DNA of 59,868 bases from Micromonosporaceae bacterium KJ-029 (GTDB lineage: Bacteria; Actinomycetota; Actinomycetes; Mycobacteriales; Micromonosporaceae). A program made the position numbers and the translations under genes. Shown in pieces: positions 33,772-43,025 of the stretch. The stretch's first letter is position 1, and each line of letters starts with the position of its first letter. The stretch is taken from NCBI GenBank assembly GCA_005402585.1, contig BIFP01000027.1, forward strand, positions 1-59,868. The letters are read 5' to 3'. The notes below the pieces were generated by a model. It worked only from the letters and a program-made list of their open reading frames with translations. It was not told the origin of the DNA and did no database searches.

Positions 33772-33886
33772 CTGACGACCCGCCTCCACGGGCGGGGTCG
33801 CGGTGCGGCGATCACGCCCCAGGGCCCTACCAGCACGACTAGCCTCAGACGCAGGCCGGGCGCGACAGCTGCGGGGGTGATGTCGG

Positions 33887-34714
33887 ATGGCCGCAGCCAG
33901 CGACGCGCCGGTGCTCGTCGGCGTCGGTCCGGAAGACGCCCTGCCGGTGGCCCGCCTCGCCGCGCGGGTGGCCGCCGCCCACGGCCGCCGGCTGCACCTG
34001 CTGCACGCGTTCAACTGGGGCGGGGACGCCCCTGCGGTCACCCGTTCCCGGGCCGACGCCGAGGAGCTGCTCGCCGAGGCCACCGCCGCGGCCAACCAGA
34101 GCGAACCGGACGTCCCGGTCACCGCCGAGATCGTCGAGGGCTCCCCGGTCGCGATCCTCGTCCGTAAGTCCGAGGCGGCCTTCCTGGTGGCTGTCGGCGA
34201 CGGCGGGATGGCCCACTGCGACAGCTGCATCCCGACCGACAGCCCGGCCCTGCAGGTGGCCGCCCGCGCCGAATGCCCGGTGCTGGTCGCCCGGCAGGAA
34301 CCTCCGCAGCAGGGCCCGGTGCTGGTCGGGGTGGACGGCTCGGCGCCCGCCGAGAACGCGCTGGGCTGGGCGTTCGCCTGCGCCGGCCGGCACCGGTCGC
34401 GACTGCTGGCATTGTGGGTGGTGGAGACCGACGCGGCGATCGCGGAGGCCACCGAACGGCTCCACGCCCTGGTGGCCCGCCACCGCCCCAACTGTCCCGA
34501 CACCCCGGTCGAGTGCCACGTCATCCGGGGCGAGCCGGGTGACGTACTGGTCGACCAGTCGCGCTCGGCGCAGCTGACGGTGGTCGCCGCCCGGGGCGAC
34601 GAGCCGTGGCGCGGCATGCTCGGCGCGGTCAGCCAGTCGTTGCTCTACCACGCCCCGTCGCCGGTCATCGTGGTACGCGGCGCGGCCGGCCCGCCGGGCG
34701 GCGACGGGTCGTGA
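33887..34714 (+). CDS. Universal stress protein, two UspA domains
   Basis: The protein has 275 aa. Domain 1 (about 1-140) starts APVLVGVGPEDALPVARLAA. Domain 2 (about 145-275) starts GPVLVGVDGSAPAENALGW. The ATP-binding GxxGx9G(S/T) motif is absent in domain 1 and degenerate in domain 2 (ARGDEPWRGMLGAVSQ), so this is probably a non-ATP-binding type. It opens the dormancy-like block with phosphoketolase, a second Usp, an Acg protein and DevS/DevR. ATG 33887. Confidence 0.85.
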   Translation: MAAASDAPVLVGVGPEDALPVARLAARVAAAHGRRLHLLHAFNWGGDAPAVTRSRADAEELLAEATAAANQSEPDVPVTAEIVEGSPVAILVRKSEAAFLVAVGDGGMAHCDSCIPTDSPALQVAARAECPVLVARQEPPQQGPVLVGVDGSAPAENALGWAFACAGRHRSRLLALWVVETDAAIAEATERLHALVARHRPNCPDTPVECHVIRGEPGDVLVDQSRSAQLTVVAARGDEPWRGMLGAVSQSLLYHAPSPVIVVRGAAGPPGGDGS

Positions 34715-34727
34715 CACCCGGGCGGGC

Positions 34728-34742
34728 GGGACCAACGGCCCT
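34728..34742 (+). promoter_or_regulatory. Candidate DevR/DosR box
   Basis: GGGACCAACGGCCCT matches the mycobacterial DosR consensus GGGACTnnnGnCCC closely and is a near-palindrome. It lies 90 bases upstream of the phosphoketolase gene, and a DevR homologue is encoded in the same block. No comparably good box was found before the other genes of the block. Confidence 0.5.
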
Positions 34743-34831
34743 GATCCACGGCCGCCGATCCGGCGAAGCTGAGACAGGAAACCGCGCGTTGCGGATGCAG
34801 GATCCACCGACCCGCGAGAGGCTCAACCGGT

Positions 34832-37222
34832 ATGGACACCGCCGTAGACCTGCAGAGCACCCTGACCGATGACGAGTTGCGCCGGCTGGACGCCTACTGG
34901 CGGGCGGCGAACTACCTCACGGTCGGGCAGATCTACCTGCTGGGCAACCCCCTGCTGCGCGAACCTTTGGCCCCCGAACACGTCAAGCCCCGCCTGCTGG
35001 GGCACTGGGGTACCTCCCCCGGCCTGAACCTGGTCTACGCCCACCTGAACCGGGTCATCGTCGCCCGCGACCAGTCGGCCATCCTCGTCGCCGGTCCCGG
35101 CCACGGCGGCCCGGCCATCGTCGCGAACACCTGGCTGGAGGGCACCTGGAGCGAGCTGTACCACGGCACCGGCCGCGACGAGGCCGGCATGACCCAGCTG
35201 TTCCGGCAGTTCTCGTTCCCCGGCGGCATCCCGAGCCATGTCGCGGCGGAGGTGCCGGGTTCCATCCACGAGGGCGGCGAGCTGGGGTACGCGCTCAGCC
35301 ACGCCTACGGCGCGGCCTTCGACAACCCGGACCTGCTGGTCGCCTGCGTCATCGGCGACGGGGAGGCGGAGACCGGGCCACTCGCCGGCAGCTGGCTGTC
35401 CAACGTGTTCCTCAACCCCGCCCGCGACGGCGCGGTGCTGCCCATCCTGCACCTCAACGGGTACAAGATCGCCAACCCGACCGTGCTGGACCGGATCCCC
35501 GAGTCCGACCTGCTCGACCTCATGCGCGGCTACGGCTACCGGCCGTACGTGGTCGCCGGCGACGAGCCGGCCGCCGTGCACGAGGCGCTCGCCGCCACCC
35601 TCGACCGGGCGCTCGACGAGATCGCCGCGATCCAGCGCCAGGCCCGCTCGGGCGCGGCCGTGACCCGCCCCCGGTGGCCGATGATCATCCTGCGGACCCC
35701 GAAGGGCTGGACCGGCCCGCGCACCGTCGACGGCAAGCAGGTCGAGGGGACCTACCACGCCCACCAGGTGCCGCTGACCGACGTACGCAAGAACCCGGCG
35801 CACCTGGCCGAGCTGGAACGCTGGCTGCGCAGCTACCGGCCGGAGGAGCTGTTCGACGCGACCGGCGCGCCGGTCGCCGAGCTGACCGCGCTGCCGCCCA
35901 CCGGCAACCGACGGATGAGCGCCAACCCGGTCGCCAACGGCGGGGTGGTACTGCGCGACCTCGTCCTGCCCGACTTCGGCGACTACGCCGTCGACGTGCC
36001 CCACCCCGGCACGACGGTCGCCGGTGCCACCGGCGAACTCGGCAAGTGGATCCGCGACGTGATCGCCGCCAACCCGCAGAGCTTCCGCCTCTTCGGCCCG
36101 GACGAGGTCTCCTCCAACCGGCTCCAGGCGGCCTTCGAGGTCACCGACCGGGCCTGGGTGGCCGGCACGGTCCCCGGCGACGACCACCTCTCCCCCGACG
36201 GGCGGGTGATGGAGGTCCTCTCCGAGCACCTGTGCCAGGGCTGGCTGGAGGGCTACCTGCTGACCGGCCGGCACGGCATGTTCACCAGCTACGAGGCGTT
36301 CATCCACATCGTCGACTCGATGGTCAACCAGCACGCCAAGTGGCTCAAGGTGACCCGGGGCATCCCCTGGCGGCAGCCGCTGGCCTCGCTGAACTACCTG
36401 CTCTCCAGCCACGTCTGGCGGCAGGACCACAACGGCTTCTCGCACCAGGACCCGGGCTTCATAGACCACGTGATGAACAAGAAGGCCGAGGTGGTCCGGG
36501 TCTACCTGCCCCCGGACGCGAACACCCTGCTCTCCACCATGGACCACTGCCTGCGCAGCCGCCACTACATCAACGTCGTGGTGGCCGGCAAGCAGGCCGC
36601 GCCGAACTGGCTGACCATGGACGAGGCCGTCCAGCACTGCCGACGCGGGCTCGGCATCTGGGACTGGGCCAGCACCGACGACGGCAGCGAGACGGACCTC
36701 GTCCTCGCCTGCGCCGGGGACGTACCGACGCTGGAGACCCTCGCGGCGGCGGACCTGCTGCGCCAGCACCTGCCCGAACTGAAAGTGCGGGTGATCAACG
36801 TGGTCGACCTGATGCGGCTTCAGCCGCCGACCGAGCACCCGCACGGCCTGCCGGACTCCGAGTTCGACACGCTGTTCACCCGCGACAAGCCGATCATCTT
36901 CGCCTACCACGGCTACCCGTGGCTGATCCACCGGCTCACCTACCGCCGCACCAACCACCCCAACCTGCACGTACGCGGCTACAAGGAGGAGGGCACCACC
37001 ACCACCCCGTTCGACATGGTGATGCTCAACGACCTAGACCGCTTCCACCTCGTGATCGACGTGATCGACCGGGTGCCCGGCCTGGCCGCCCGCGCGGCAC
37101 ACCTGCGGCAGGAGATGACCGACACCCGCCAGTCCTGCCGCGACTACACCCGCCGGTACGGCGAGGACGACCCGCGGGTGGCCGAGTGGCGCTGGGTCCG
37201 CCCCACCGACCAGACCAACTGA
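34832..37222 (+). CDS. xfp: Phosphoketolase (Xfp)
   Basis: The protein has 796 aa, the usual length. It uses thiamine diphosphate to cleave xylulose-5-phosphate and/or fructose-6-phosphate into acetyl phosphate plus an aldose phosphate. Signature segments are YLTVGQIYLLGNPLL, LLGHWGTSPGLNLVYAHLN, GPGHGGPAIVANTWLEG, IHEGGELGYALSHAYGA and CVIGDGEAETGPLAGSW (ThDP/Mg site). KVTRGIPWRQPLASLNYL and SHVWRQDHNGFSHQDPGF are also present. It would supply ATP via acetate kinase when respiration is limited, consistent with the DevR-like box and neighbours. Confidence 0.95.
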   Translation: MDTAVDLQSTLTDDELRRLDAYWRAANYLTVGQIYLLGNPLLREPLAPEHVKPRLLGHWGTSPGLNLVYAHLNRVIVARDQSAILVAGPGHGGPAIVANTWLEGTWSELYHGTGRDEAGMTQLFRQFSFPGGIPSHVAAEVPGSIHEGGELGYALSHAYGAAFDNPDLLVACVIGDGEAETGPLAGSWLSNVFLNPARDGAVLPILHLNGYKIANPTVLDRIPESDLLDLMRGYGYRPYVVAGDEPAAVHEALAATLDRALDEIAAIQRQARSGAAVTRPRWPMIILRTPKGWTGPRTVDGKQVEGTYHAHQVPLTDVRKNPAHLAELERWLRSYRPEELFDATGAPVAELTALPPTGNRRMSANPVANGGVVLRDLVLPDFGDYAVDVPHPGTTVAGATGELGKWIRDVIAANPQSFRLFGPDEVSSNRLQAAFEVTDRAWVAGTVPGDDHLSPDGRVMEVLSEHLCQGWLEGYLLTGRHGMFTSYEAFIHIVDSMVNQHAKWLKVTRGIPWRQPLASLNYLLSSHVWRQDHNGFSHQDPGFIDHVMNKKAEVVRVYLPPDANTLLSTMDHCLRSRHYINVVVAGKQAAPNWLTMDEAVQHCRRGLGIWDWASTDDGSETDLVLACAGDVPTLETLAAADLLRQHLPELKVRVINVVDLMRLQPPTEHPHGLPDSEFDTLFTRDKPIIFAYHGYPWLIHRLTYRRTNHPNLHVRGYKEEGTTTTPFDMVMLNDLDRFHLVIDVIDRVPGLAARAAHLRQEMTDTRQSCRDYTRRYGEDDPRVAEWRWVRPTDQTN

Positions 37223-37234
37223 GGAGGCGCAGTC

Positions 37235-38110
37235 ATGACTGACGGCGAGATCCTGGTGGGCTACGACGGCTCCCCGGACGCGACGGCGGCCCTGGACTGG
37301 GCACTGGATCAGGCCCGACGCGACGGCCGGACGCTCCGGCTGGCGTACGTCTTCGAATGGCTCACCGTGGCCGGCTGGATCGGGCCGGGCGCCACGCCCG
37401 GAATGTGGCCGGACGAGCAGGCCCGGCAGCAGGTCGAGGAACTGGTCGGCAAGGCGGCGGCCGACGCCGCCGCCGCGCATCCCGACCTGACCATCCGGGG
37501 CGAGGTACTCGACGGCCCACCCGCCCTGGTGCTGGAGGAGAGCTCGACAGCGGCCGGCCTGTTGGTGCTGGGCAGCCGCGGGCACGGCGGCTTCGCCGGC
37601 CTGCTCGCCGGCTCGACCGCCGTCGCCGTCACCGCGCACGCACACTGCCCGGTGGTGGTGGTCCGCGACGGGACGACCGGCGGCGCCCGGGTCGGGCACA
37701 TCGCGGCCGGCGTCGACGGCTCCGAACACTCCCTGGTGGCCCTCGGCTTCGCCTTCGAGCAGGCGACCCTGCGCCGGGTACCGCTGCACGTGGTGCGCGC
37801 CTGGCAGCCGCGGCGCGAACATTGGCACCTCACCGGCGAGCAGGCCCGCGACGCGGCGATCGCCGACCAGCGCGCGGAGCTGGACGAGTCGCTGCGCCGC
37901 TGGCAGACGACCTTCCCGGACGTCGAGGTGACGGTCGAGACGGCCGCCGCCGCACCCGCCGGCCTGCTGATCGACGCCAGCCGCAACGCGCAGCTGATCG
38001 TCGTCGGCACCCGGGGGCACGGCGGGCTGCGCGGCATGCTGCTCGGCTCGGTCAGCCAGCAGCTCATCCAGCACGCGCACTGCCCGGTGGCGGTGGTCCG
38101 GGAACGGTGA
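37235..38110 (+). CDS. Universal stress protein, two ATP-binding UspA domains
   Basis: The protein has 291 aa, starting 12 bases after the phosphoketolase stop with GAGGAGG, so it is cotranscribed. Both domains keep the ATP motif: GSRGHGGFAGLLAGST in domain 1 and GTRGHGGLRGMLLGSVSQ in domain 2. It is therefore of the ATP-binding type, like mycobacterial Rv2623, a DosR-regulon member that controls entry to dormancy. Confidence 0.92.
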   Translation: MTDGEILVGYDGSPDATAALDWALDQARRDGRTLRLAYVFEWLTVAGWIGPGATPGMWPDEQARQQVEELVGKAAADAAAAHPDLTIRGEVLDGPPALVLEESSTAAGLLVLGSRGHGGFAGLLAGSTAVAVTAHAHCPVVVVRDGTTGGARVGHIAAGVDGSEHSLVALGFAFEQATLRRVPLHVVRAWQPRREHWHLTGEQARDAAIADQRAELDESLRRWQTTFPDVEVTVETAAAAPAGLLIDASRNAQLIVVGTRGHGGLRGMLLGSVSQQLIQHAHCPVAVVRER

Positions 38111-38214
38111 TGCGGGCCGTGCGAGCGGCCGACGGATGGCGCAGGATGAACCGGAGCCGGCCCACGGCCGTACCGAGGTGCGGCACGATGGGCAGAGACG
38201 GAAAGGTCGTGAGG

Positions 38215-39219
38215 ATGAGCCACCAGACGCCGGCTACGCAGCGCCCGCTGACCACCGCCCTGGCCGAGGCCGCCGCGATGGCCGGTCACGCGCCGTCGGT
38301 GCACAACACCCAGCCGTGGCGCTGGCGGGTGCTGCCGGAGGCGTTGGAGCTGCGGGTCGCCCGCGACCGTCAGCTGGCGGCGACCGACCCGCAGGGCGAA
38401 CTGCTGACCCTCAGCTGTGGCGCGGCGCTGCACCACGCCCGGCTGGCGCTGGCCGCCGAGGGCTGGACGGCCACCGTGCACCGGATGCCCGACCCGGCCG
38501 ATCCCGACCTGCTCGCCCGGCTGACCGACCCGCAGCCTGCCAGCGCCGACCCGGACGCGATGCGGATGGTGCAGTGCATGCAGGTGCGGCACACCGACCG
38601 GCGGCCGGTCAGCGACGAGCCGGTCGCCGACGACACGCTGAACGCCATCGTGGCGGCTGCCGGCCGGGAGGGTGCCAGCCTGGAGATCCTCGACCGCGAC
38701 CAGGTGCTGCAACTTGCGGCCTCCGCCTCGCACGCCGCCACGGTGGCGGCGGAGGATTCGCAGCTGCGCGAGGAACTGGACTACTGGACGAGCCGGGCCG
38801 GCGGGATGGGGCTGACCCCGGAGGTGTTGCCGGAACAGCCCCCGCAGACCACGGTGCCGGGCCGGGACTTCGGCCGCCCCGGCACCCTGCCGGTCGGGCC
38901 GGGCCACGACCAGGCGGCGTCGTACGCGATGCTGTACGGCGAGGAGGACGAGCCGGCCAGTTGGCTGCGTGCCGGCGAGGCGCTCTCGGCCGCCTGGCTG
39001 ACCGCCACCCGGCTGGGTGCGTCCGTGGTGCCGCTGAGCGGGGTGGTGGAGGTGCCGGCGACCCGACAGACCCTGCGTCAGGTGCTGGCCGAGCTCGGCT
39101 TTCCGTACCTCGTGCTGCGCCTGGGGGTCGCGGACCCGGCCCACGCCGGGCCGCCGCACACCCCGCGACTGCCGCGCGAAGAGGTGGTGGACACCTCGGC
39201 GGTGGAGGGCGGCGCGTGA
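38215..39219 (+). CDS. Acg-family FMN-binding nitroreductase-like protein
   Basis: The protein has 334 aa from ATG 38215 (AGG-rich upstream). AGHAPSVHNTQPWRWRVL is the Acg signature near the N-terminus; VRHTDRRPV and the C-terminal LRLGVADP-type strand follow. Acg proteins are nitroreductase relatives with an active-site lid and are DosR-controlled in mycobacteria, where they may sequester FMN rather than catalyse. A second family member is encoded at 47709-48683. It is probably part of the Usp-xfp transcription unit, although a 104-base gap leaves room for its own promoter. Confidence 0.88.
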   Translation: MSHQTPATQRPLTTALAEAAAMAGHAPSVHNTQPWRWRVLPEALELRVARDRQLAATDPQGELLTLSCGAALHHARLALAAEGWTATVHRMPDPADPDLLARLTDPQPASADPDAMRMVQCMQVRHTDRRPVSDEPVADDTLNAIVAAAGREGASLEILDRDQVLQLAASASHAATVAAEDSQLREELDYWTSRAGGMGLTPEVLPEQPPQTTVPGRDFGRPGTLPVGPGHDQAASYAMLYGEEDEPASWLRAGEALSAAWLTATRLGASVVPLSGVVEVPATRQTLRQVLAELGFPYLVLRLGVADPAHAGPPHTPRLPREEVVDTSAVEGGA

Positions 39220-39280
39220 CGGGAGCGCGGCCGGGCCGCTCGGCGTTCTGCGCCGGCCACGGGCCGGATAGCATCGCCGG

Positions 39281-41002
39281 GTGACCGTCGGCGCACCGAA
39301 CCCCCGGCACGAGCCCCCCTCGCTCGGGCTGAGCCCGCTGTCCCGGGTCCATCTGGACGAGCTGCTCCAGGAGATGCTGGACCGGGTCGGCGAGGTGATG
39401 ACCAGCCGGGAACGGCTGCGGGCCCTGCTCGACGCGGTCGTCGGGATCGGCACCGACCTGGATCTGCGCAGCACCCTGCAACGGATCGTGCAGTCGGCCT
39501 GCGACCTGGCCGGCGCCCGGTACGGTGCGCTCGGCGTGGTCGGCCCGGACCGGATGCTGCACGACTTCATCACCCACGGCGTCTCCCCGGAGCTGCACGC
39601 GAAGATCGGTGACCTGCCGCACGGCCGGGGCGTGCTCGGCCTGCTCATCGACGACCCGAAACCGCTGCGGATGCCGGACATCACCCAGCACCCGCGGTCC
39701 TACGGGTTCCCGCCGCACCACCCGCCGATGCACACCTTCCTCGGCGTGCCGGTGCGCATCCGCGACCAGATCTTCGGCAACCTCTACCTGGCCGAGAAGC
39801 AGGGTGGCGCCGAGTTCACCGACGACGACGAGGAGATCGTCGTGGCGCTGGCGGCGGCGGCCGGCGTGGCGATCGAGAACGCCCGGCTGTACGCGCTGGC
39901 CCACCGGCGGGAACGCTGGCTGGCCGCGACCGCGGAGATCACCTCGCTGCTGCTCGGCGAGGTACGCCGCACCGACGCGCTGGCGCTGGTGGCCCGGCAC
40001 GCCCGGGAGGTCGCCGAGGCCGAGCTGGCCCTGGTGCTGCTCTACGACGACGAGGCCGACCACTTCACCGTGGAGGTCGTCGACGGCGCCGGCAGTCAGG
40101 CCCGCGCGCTGGTCGGCACGGTGCTGCCGGCGGCGGACACCAGCTTCGCCGGCCCGGTGGCGCAGGGCCGGCACGACTCGGTGGACGACCTCGCCCACGC
40201 CGCACCCTGGCCGGCGGTGCTGCACACCGGGCCGGCGGTGATCTCCCCGCTGGCCACCGCGGACACGCTGCACGGCGTCCTGGTGATCGCGTACGGGCCG
40301 GAGCACGGCGGCGCCACCGACGACGACGTGACGCTGCTGGGCAGCTTCGCCGGGCAGGCCGCGCTGGCCATGGAACGCGCCCGCGGGCAGGAGGAACGGG
40401 AGCAGCTGGTGGTCCTGGAGGACCGCGAGCGGATCGCCCGGGACCTGCACGACGTGGTCATCCAACGGCTGTTCGCCACCGGGCTGCAGTTGCAGAGCGC
40501 GGTGCCGCTGGCCGGCCGGCCCGAGGTGGCCAAGCGGGTCAACGCCGCGGTCGACGACCTGGACGCCACCATCAAGGACATCCGCCGCACCATCTTCGAG
40601 CTGCGCAGCCCGGTGAGCGCGGTGCTGCGCACCGAGATCCGCGAGGCGGTGGAGGTGGCCGCGGAGTCGCTGGGCTTCCGGCCACGGCTGGAACTGAACG
40701 GGCCGGTCGACAGCGCCGTCCCGGACGCGGTCCGCCCCGACCTCACCGCCGTGCTGCGGGAGGCGCTGTCCAACGCCGTACGCCACGCCGAGGCGTCCCA
40801 GGTGTCGGTGGCGATCACCGTCGACGCCGCCACGGTCACCGTCGCGGTCACCGACGACGGGGTCGGCTGCGATCCGGCCGCCGCCCGGGGCGGGCTGGTG
40901 AACCTGCGTGAACGCGCCGAGCGCCACGGCGGCACCTTCGAGGTACGCCCGGCCCAGCCGCACGGCACCGAACTGCACTGGTCCGTCCCCCTCCGGGACT
41001 GA
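39281..41002 (+). CDS. devS: DevS/DosS-type haem-GAF sensor histidine kinase
   Basis: The protein has 573 aa from GTG 39281. GAF-A (about 60-200) contains FPPHHPPMHTFLGVPVRIRD; His147 before PPM aligns with the haem-ligand His149 of mycobacterial DosS. GAF-B follows (about 215-370). The HisKA_3 box has phospho-accepting His (IARDLHDVVIQRLF, about 390), and the ATPase domain has EALSNAVRHAEA and VTDDGVGCDP. It should sense O2, NO or CO through haem and phosphorylate the DevR homologue. It is convergent with devR, 44 bases apart. Confidence 0.9.
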   Translation: MTVGAPNPRHEPPSLGLSPLSRVHLDELLQEMLDRVGEVMTSRERLRALLDAVVGIGTDLDLRSTLQRIVQSACDLAGARYGALGVVGPDRMLHDFITHGVSPELHAKIGDLPHGRGVLGLLIDDPKPLRMPDITQHPRSYGFPPHHPPMHTFLGVPVRIRDQIFGNLYLAEKQGGAEFTDDDEEIVVALAAAAGVAIENARLYALAHRRERWLAATAEITSLLLGEVRRTDALALVARHAREVAEAELALVLLYDDEADHFTVEVVDGAGSQARALVGTVLPAADTSFAGPVAQGRHDSVDDLAHAAPWPAVLHTGPAVISPLATADTLHGVLVIAYGPEHGGATDDDVTLLGSFAGQAALAMERARGQEEREQLVVLEDRERIARDLHDVVIQRLFATGLQLQSAVPLAGRPEVAKRVNAAVDDLDATIKDIRRTIFELRSPVSAVLRTEIREAVEVAAESLGFRPRLELNGPVDSAVPDAVRPDLTAVLREALSNAVRHAEASQVSVAITVDAATVTVAVTDDGVGCDPAAARGGLVNLRERAERHGGTFEVRPAQPHGTELHWSVPLRD

Positions 41003-41046
41003 CCAGGTCGCCGCCCCGGGAGACGCCGGGCCGGGGCGGGGGTGGG

Positions 41047-41685
41047 TCAGCGGGCCTTGCCGAGCAGGCGGGTGGCCAGGACGGCGGCCTGGGTACGCCG
41101 TTCCAGGCCGAGCTTGGCCAGCACGCTGGAGACGTAGTTCTTGACCGTCTTCTCGGCCAGGAACATCTTGCCGGCGATCTCCCGATTGGTCAGCCCTTCG
41201 GCGACGTACTCCAGGATCCGCCGCTCCTGCTCGGTGAGCGACTGCAACTCGCGGGGTTGCTCCACGCCGCTGCGGATGCGCTCCAGCACCCGGGTGGTGA
41301 TCGCCGGGTCGAGCAGCGACTGGCCGGCCGCCACCCGGCGCACCGCGTCGACCAGGTCGGTGCCGCGGATCTGCTTGAGCACATACCCGGAGGCACCAGC
41401 CATGATCGCCGCGAACAGCGCCTCGTCGTCCTCGTACGAGGTGAGGATCAGTCCCTTGATCGAGGAATCCACCGCCCGGACGTCGCGGCAGACGTCGATG
41501 CCGTTGCCGTCAGGCAGCCGGGCGTCGAGGATCGCCACGTCGGGCCGCAGCGCCGGGATCCGCCGGGCCGCCTCCTGGGCCGAACCGGACTCGCCGACCA
41601 CCTCTATGTCGCCACTGGCGTGCAGCAGGTCGGCGAGGCCACGACGGACGACCTCATGGTCGTCGAGCAAGAACACCCGGATCAT
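41047..41685 (-). CDS. devR: DevR/DosR-type NarL-family response regulator
   Basis: The protein has 212 aa. The receiver domain starts MIRVFLLDDHEVVRRGL and has phospho-acceptor Asp54 (VAILDARLPDGNGID), LTSYEDDEAL and Lys in YVLKQIRG. The LuxR-type HTH has LTEQERRILEYVAEGLTNRE and MFLAEKTVKNYVSSVLAKLG, nearly as in mycobacterial DosR, so DNA-binding specificity is likely conserved. It probably activates the neighbouring usp, xfp and acg genes under hypoxia. Confidence 0.92.
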   Translation of the reverse strand: MIRVFLLDDHEVVRRGLADLLHASGDIEVVGESGSAQEAARRIPALRPDVAILDARLPDGNGIDVCRDVRAVDSSIKGLILTSYEDDEALFAAIMAGASGYVLKQIRGTDLVDAVRRVAAGQSLLDPAITTRVLERIRSGVEQPRELQSLTEQERRILEYVAEGLTNREIAGKMFLAEKTVKNYVSSVLAKLGLERRTQAAVLATRLLGKAR

Positions 41686-41765
41686 CCCCCGTTTCTACCC
41701 CCTCCGACCCACCCCCCGCACGGGCCAAAAGTCCCGACCAGCCCCCACCTCCACCATTCAGCCGT

Positions 41766-41786
41766 GTTGATCATGAAGTTGGCGGG
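41766..41786 (+). repeat. Dispersed intergenic repeat, GTTGATCATGAAGTTGGCGG
   Basis: This 20-21 bp motif reappears with one change in inverse orientation at 47579-47598, and in related form as the arms of the hairpin at 27097-27171. All three copies are intergenic. Confidence 0.65.
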
Positions 41787-41794
41787 GGTTTGGG

Positions 41795-41823
41795 GTTCGG
41801 GGTTCGAGCCCCCTGGGCTCCAC
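41795..41823 (+). other. tRNA 3'-end-like fragment (T arm and acceptor strand)
   Basis: GTTCGGGGTTCGAGCCCC followed by CTGGGCTCCAC looks like a T arm and 3' acceptor strand without the rest of a tRNA. Such fragments often mark old attachment sites of integrative elements. It sits at the border between the devRS block and the degenerate island to the right. The stem has only four clean pairs, so the call is weak. The rest of 41824-42161 holds nothing I recognise. Confidence 0.3.
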
Positions 41824-42161
41824 GCACAGCTCCTGAGCTGGGTAAGTGTGAAGCGAATGTGGCGGTACGCGAACCGTTCTGGCAAGGTGCGCCGTGACCT
41901 GGGTAAATGTGCGTGTCCTGGTGGAGCGGCCGTGGTCGTGCGGTGATGCCGAGTGGTCCGAGGGGCACGGTGATCGGCCGGATCAGCTACGCCTCGGGTT
42001 GGGGCCTGCTCGTGCAAGCGGTCCCGGAGCGGCGCTCCGGGTCGGTGTCTGGCGCTGCGCCGACGCCGGTTGACGGCTGCGCCGACGGGCTGCTGACACC
42101 CTGACTGAGCTGGCCCCGCGCCTTTTCCGCGGCAGATTAGTGCGTCTCCGCCGGCCAACTG

Positions 42162-42814
42162 TTATCTCCAGGCAGCAGCACATACCTCTAGCCACGCCGC
42201 GAGGTCGGGCACATCATCGATCGTGAGCAGTGAGGACGGCGGGGAGCCAGGCAACGGTGTGACGTTGGCGAACGCGTGGTCCGGTCCGAACAGGAGGAGC
42301 CGGCCATCGTCGCGGTGCGCCAGCGTCAGATTCCCGTTGGCCTCCACGGCGGCGGCGTAGTACTCGTCGGGGTTGATGGAGACCGCAAGGCCTTCGTCTT
42401 GCCATAGCCATGCGTAGTCGGTGAGCACATCAGCGAGTCGTACGTTCGTCGCGTCGACCGTGAGAACCTCGTTCTGGTTGTTCCACCAGGTGTCGGGCTC
42501 ACGGAACCGTTCGACGATCCCCCGCGGACCTTCCAGAAGCTCTTGTGAGGCCAGGGTAGCGAATCGCCATTCCCGTCGCGAGGCGGGCGGCAGAGCCATC
42601 CCCGCCGATCGTTCGATGATCCCCATGCCAGCAACTCATAGGCGTCGCCTTCAACGGAGACGGGCGTGAGGGTCGTCGAGGTGAGCAGCGCCGAGAGTTC
42701 AGGCAGCCCGTCGGTCGTTCCGCGGGTCCACGACTGCGCCTCGCCTACTTCGGCCCGCTCCCCGGGACGCAGGAACCACGTAACCTCTTGAAGAAGCTGC
42801 TCCCAGTCGCTCAT
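42162..42814 (-). pseudogene. Frameshifted hypothetical protein gene
   Basis: Two minus-strand frames join into one protein. Frame 1 starts at ATG 42814 (MSDWEQLLQEVTWFLRPGER) and reads sensibly to ELLAWG near 42618. Frame 2 continues from there (IIERSAGMALPPASRREW) to the end (PDLAAWLEVCAAAWR). The natural product would be about 216 aa, a soluble mixed alpha/beta protein resembling SMI1/KNR4 (SUKH)-type immunity proteins only in general composition. A one-base indel near 42615-42620 breaks it, unless it is a sequencing error. Confidence 0.6.
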
Positions 42815-43025
42815 CGCTCCGATGATGCCAGGGCACCCTCGCTAGCCAGATGCCGAGCGGCCACTCACCGGCTGACCTGCGACCAGGGCCACCAGCCGAC
42901 GTCACCTAAGTGTGCGAGCGGTCAGCCAGATGAGTGCGGGCGTCCTCGTACTACTGAACCAGGCGCCGAACCTCGATACGGGCCCGGGCGCTTCGTCGCT
43001 GCGAACGGCGCGGGCCATGTCTCAA

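Noticed and set aside
33810..33836. Possible DevR box before the first Usp (CCCCAGGGCCCT)
   Set aside because: Only half of the consensus matches; not reported as a site.
37309..39684. Very long minus-strand open frames opposite xfp, usp and acg
   Set aside because: Antisense shadows of well-recognised plus-strand genes.
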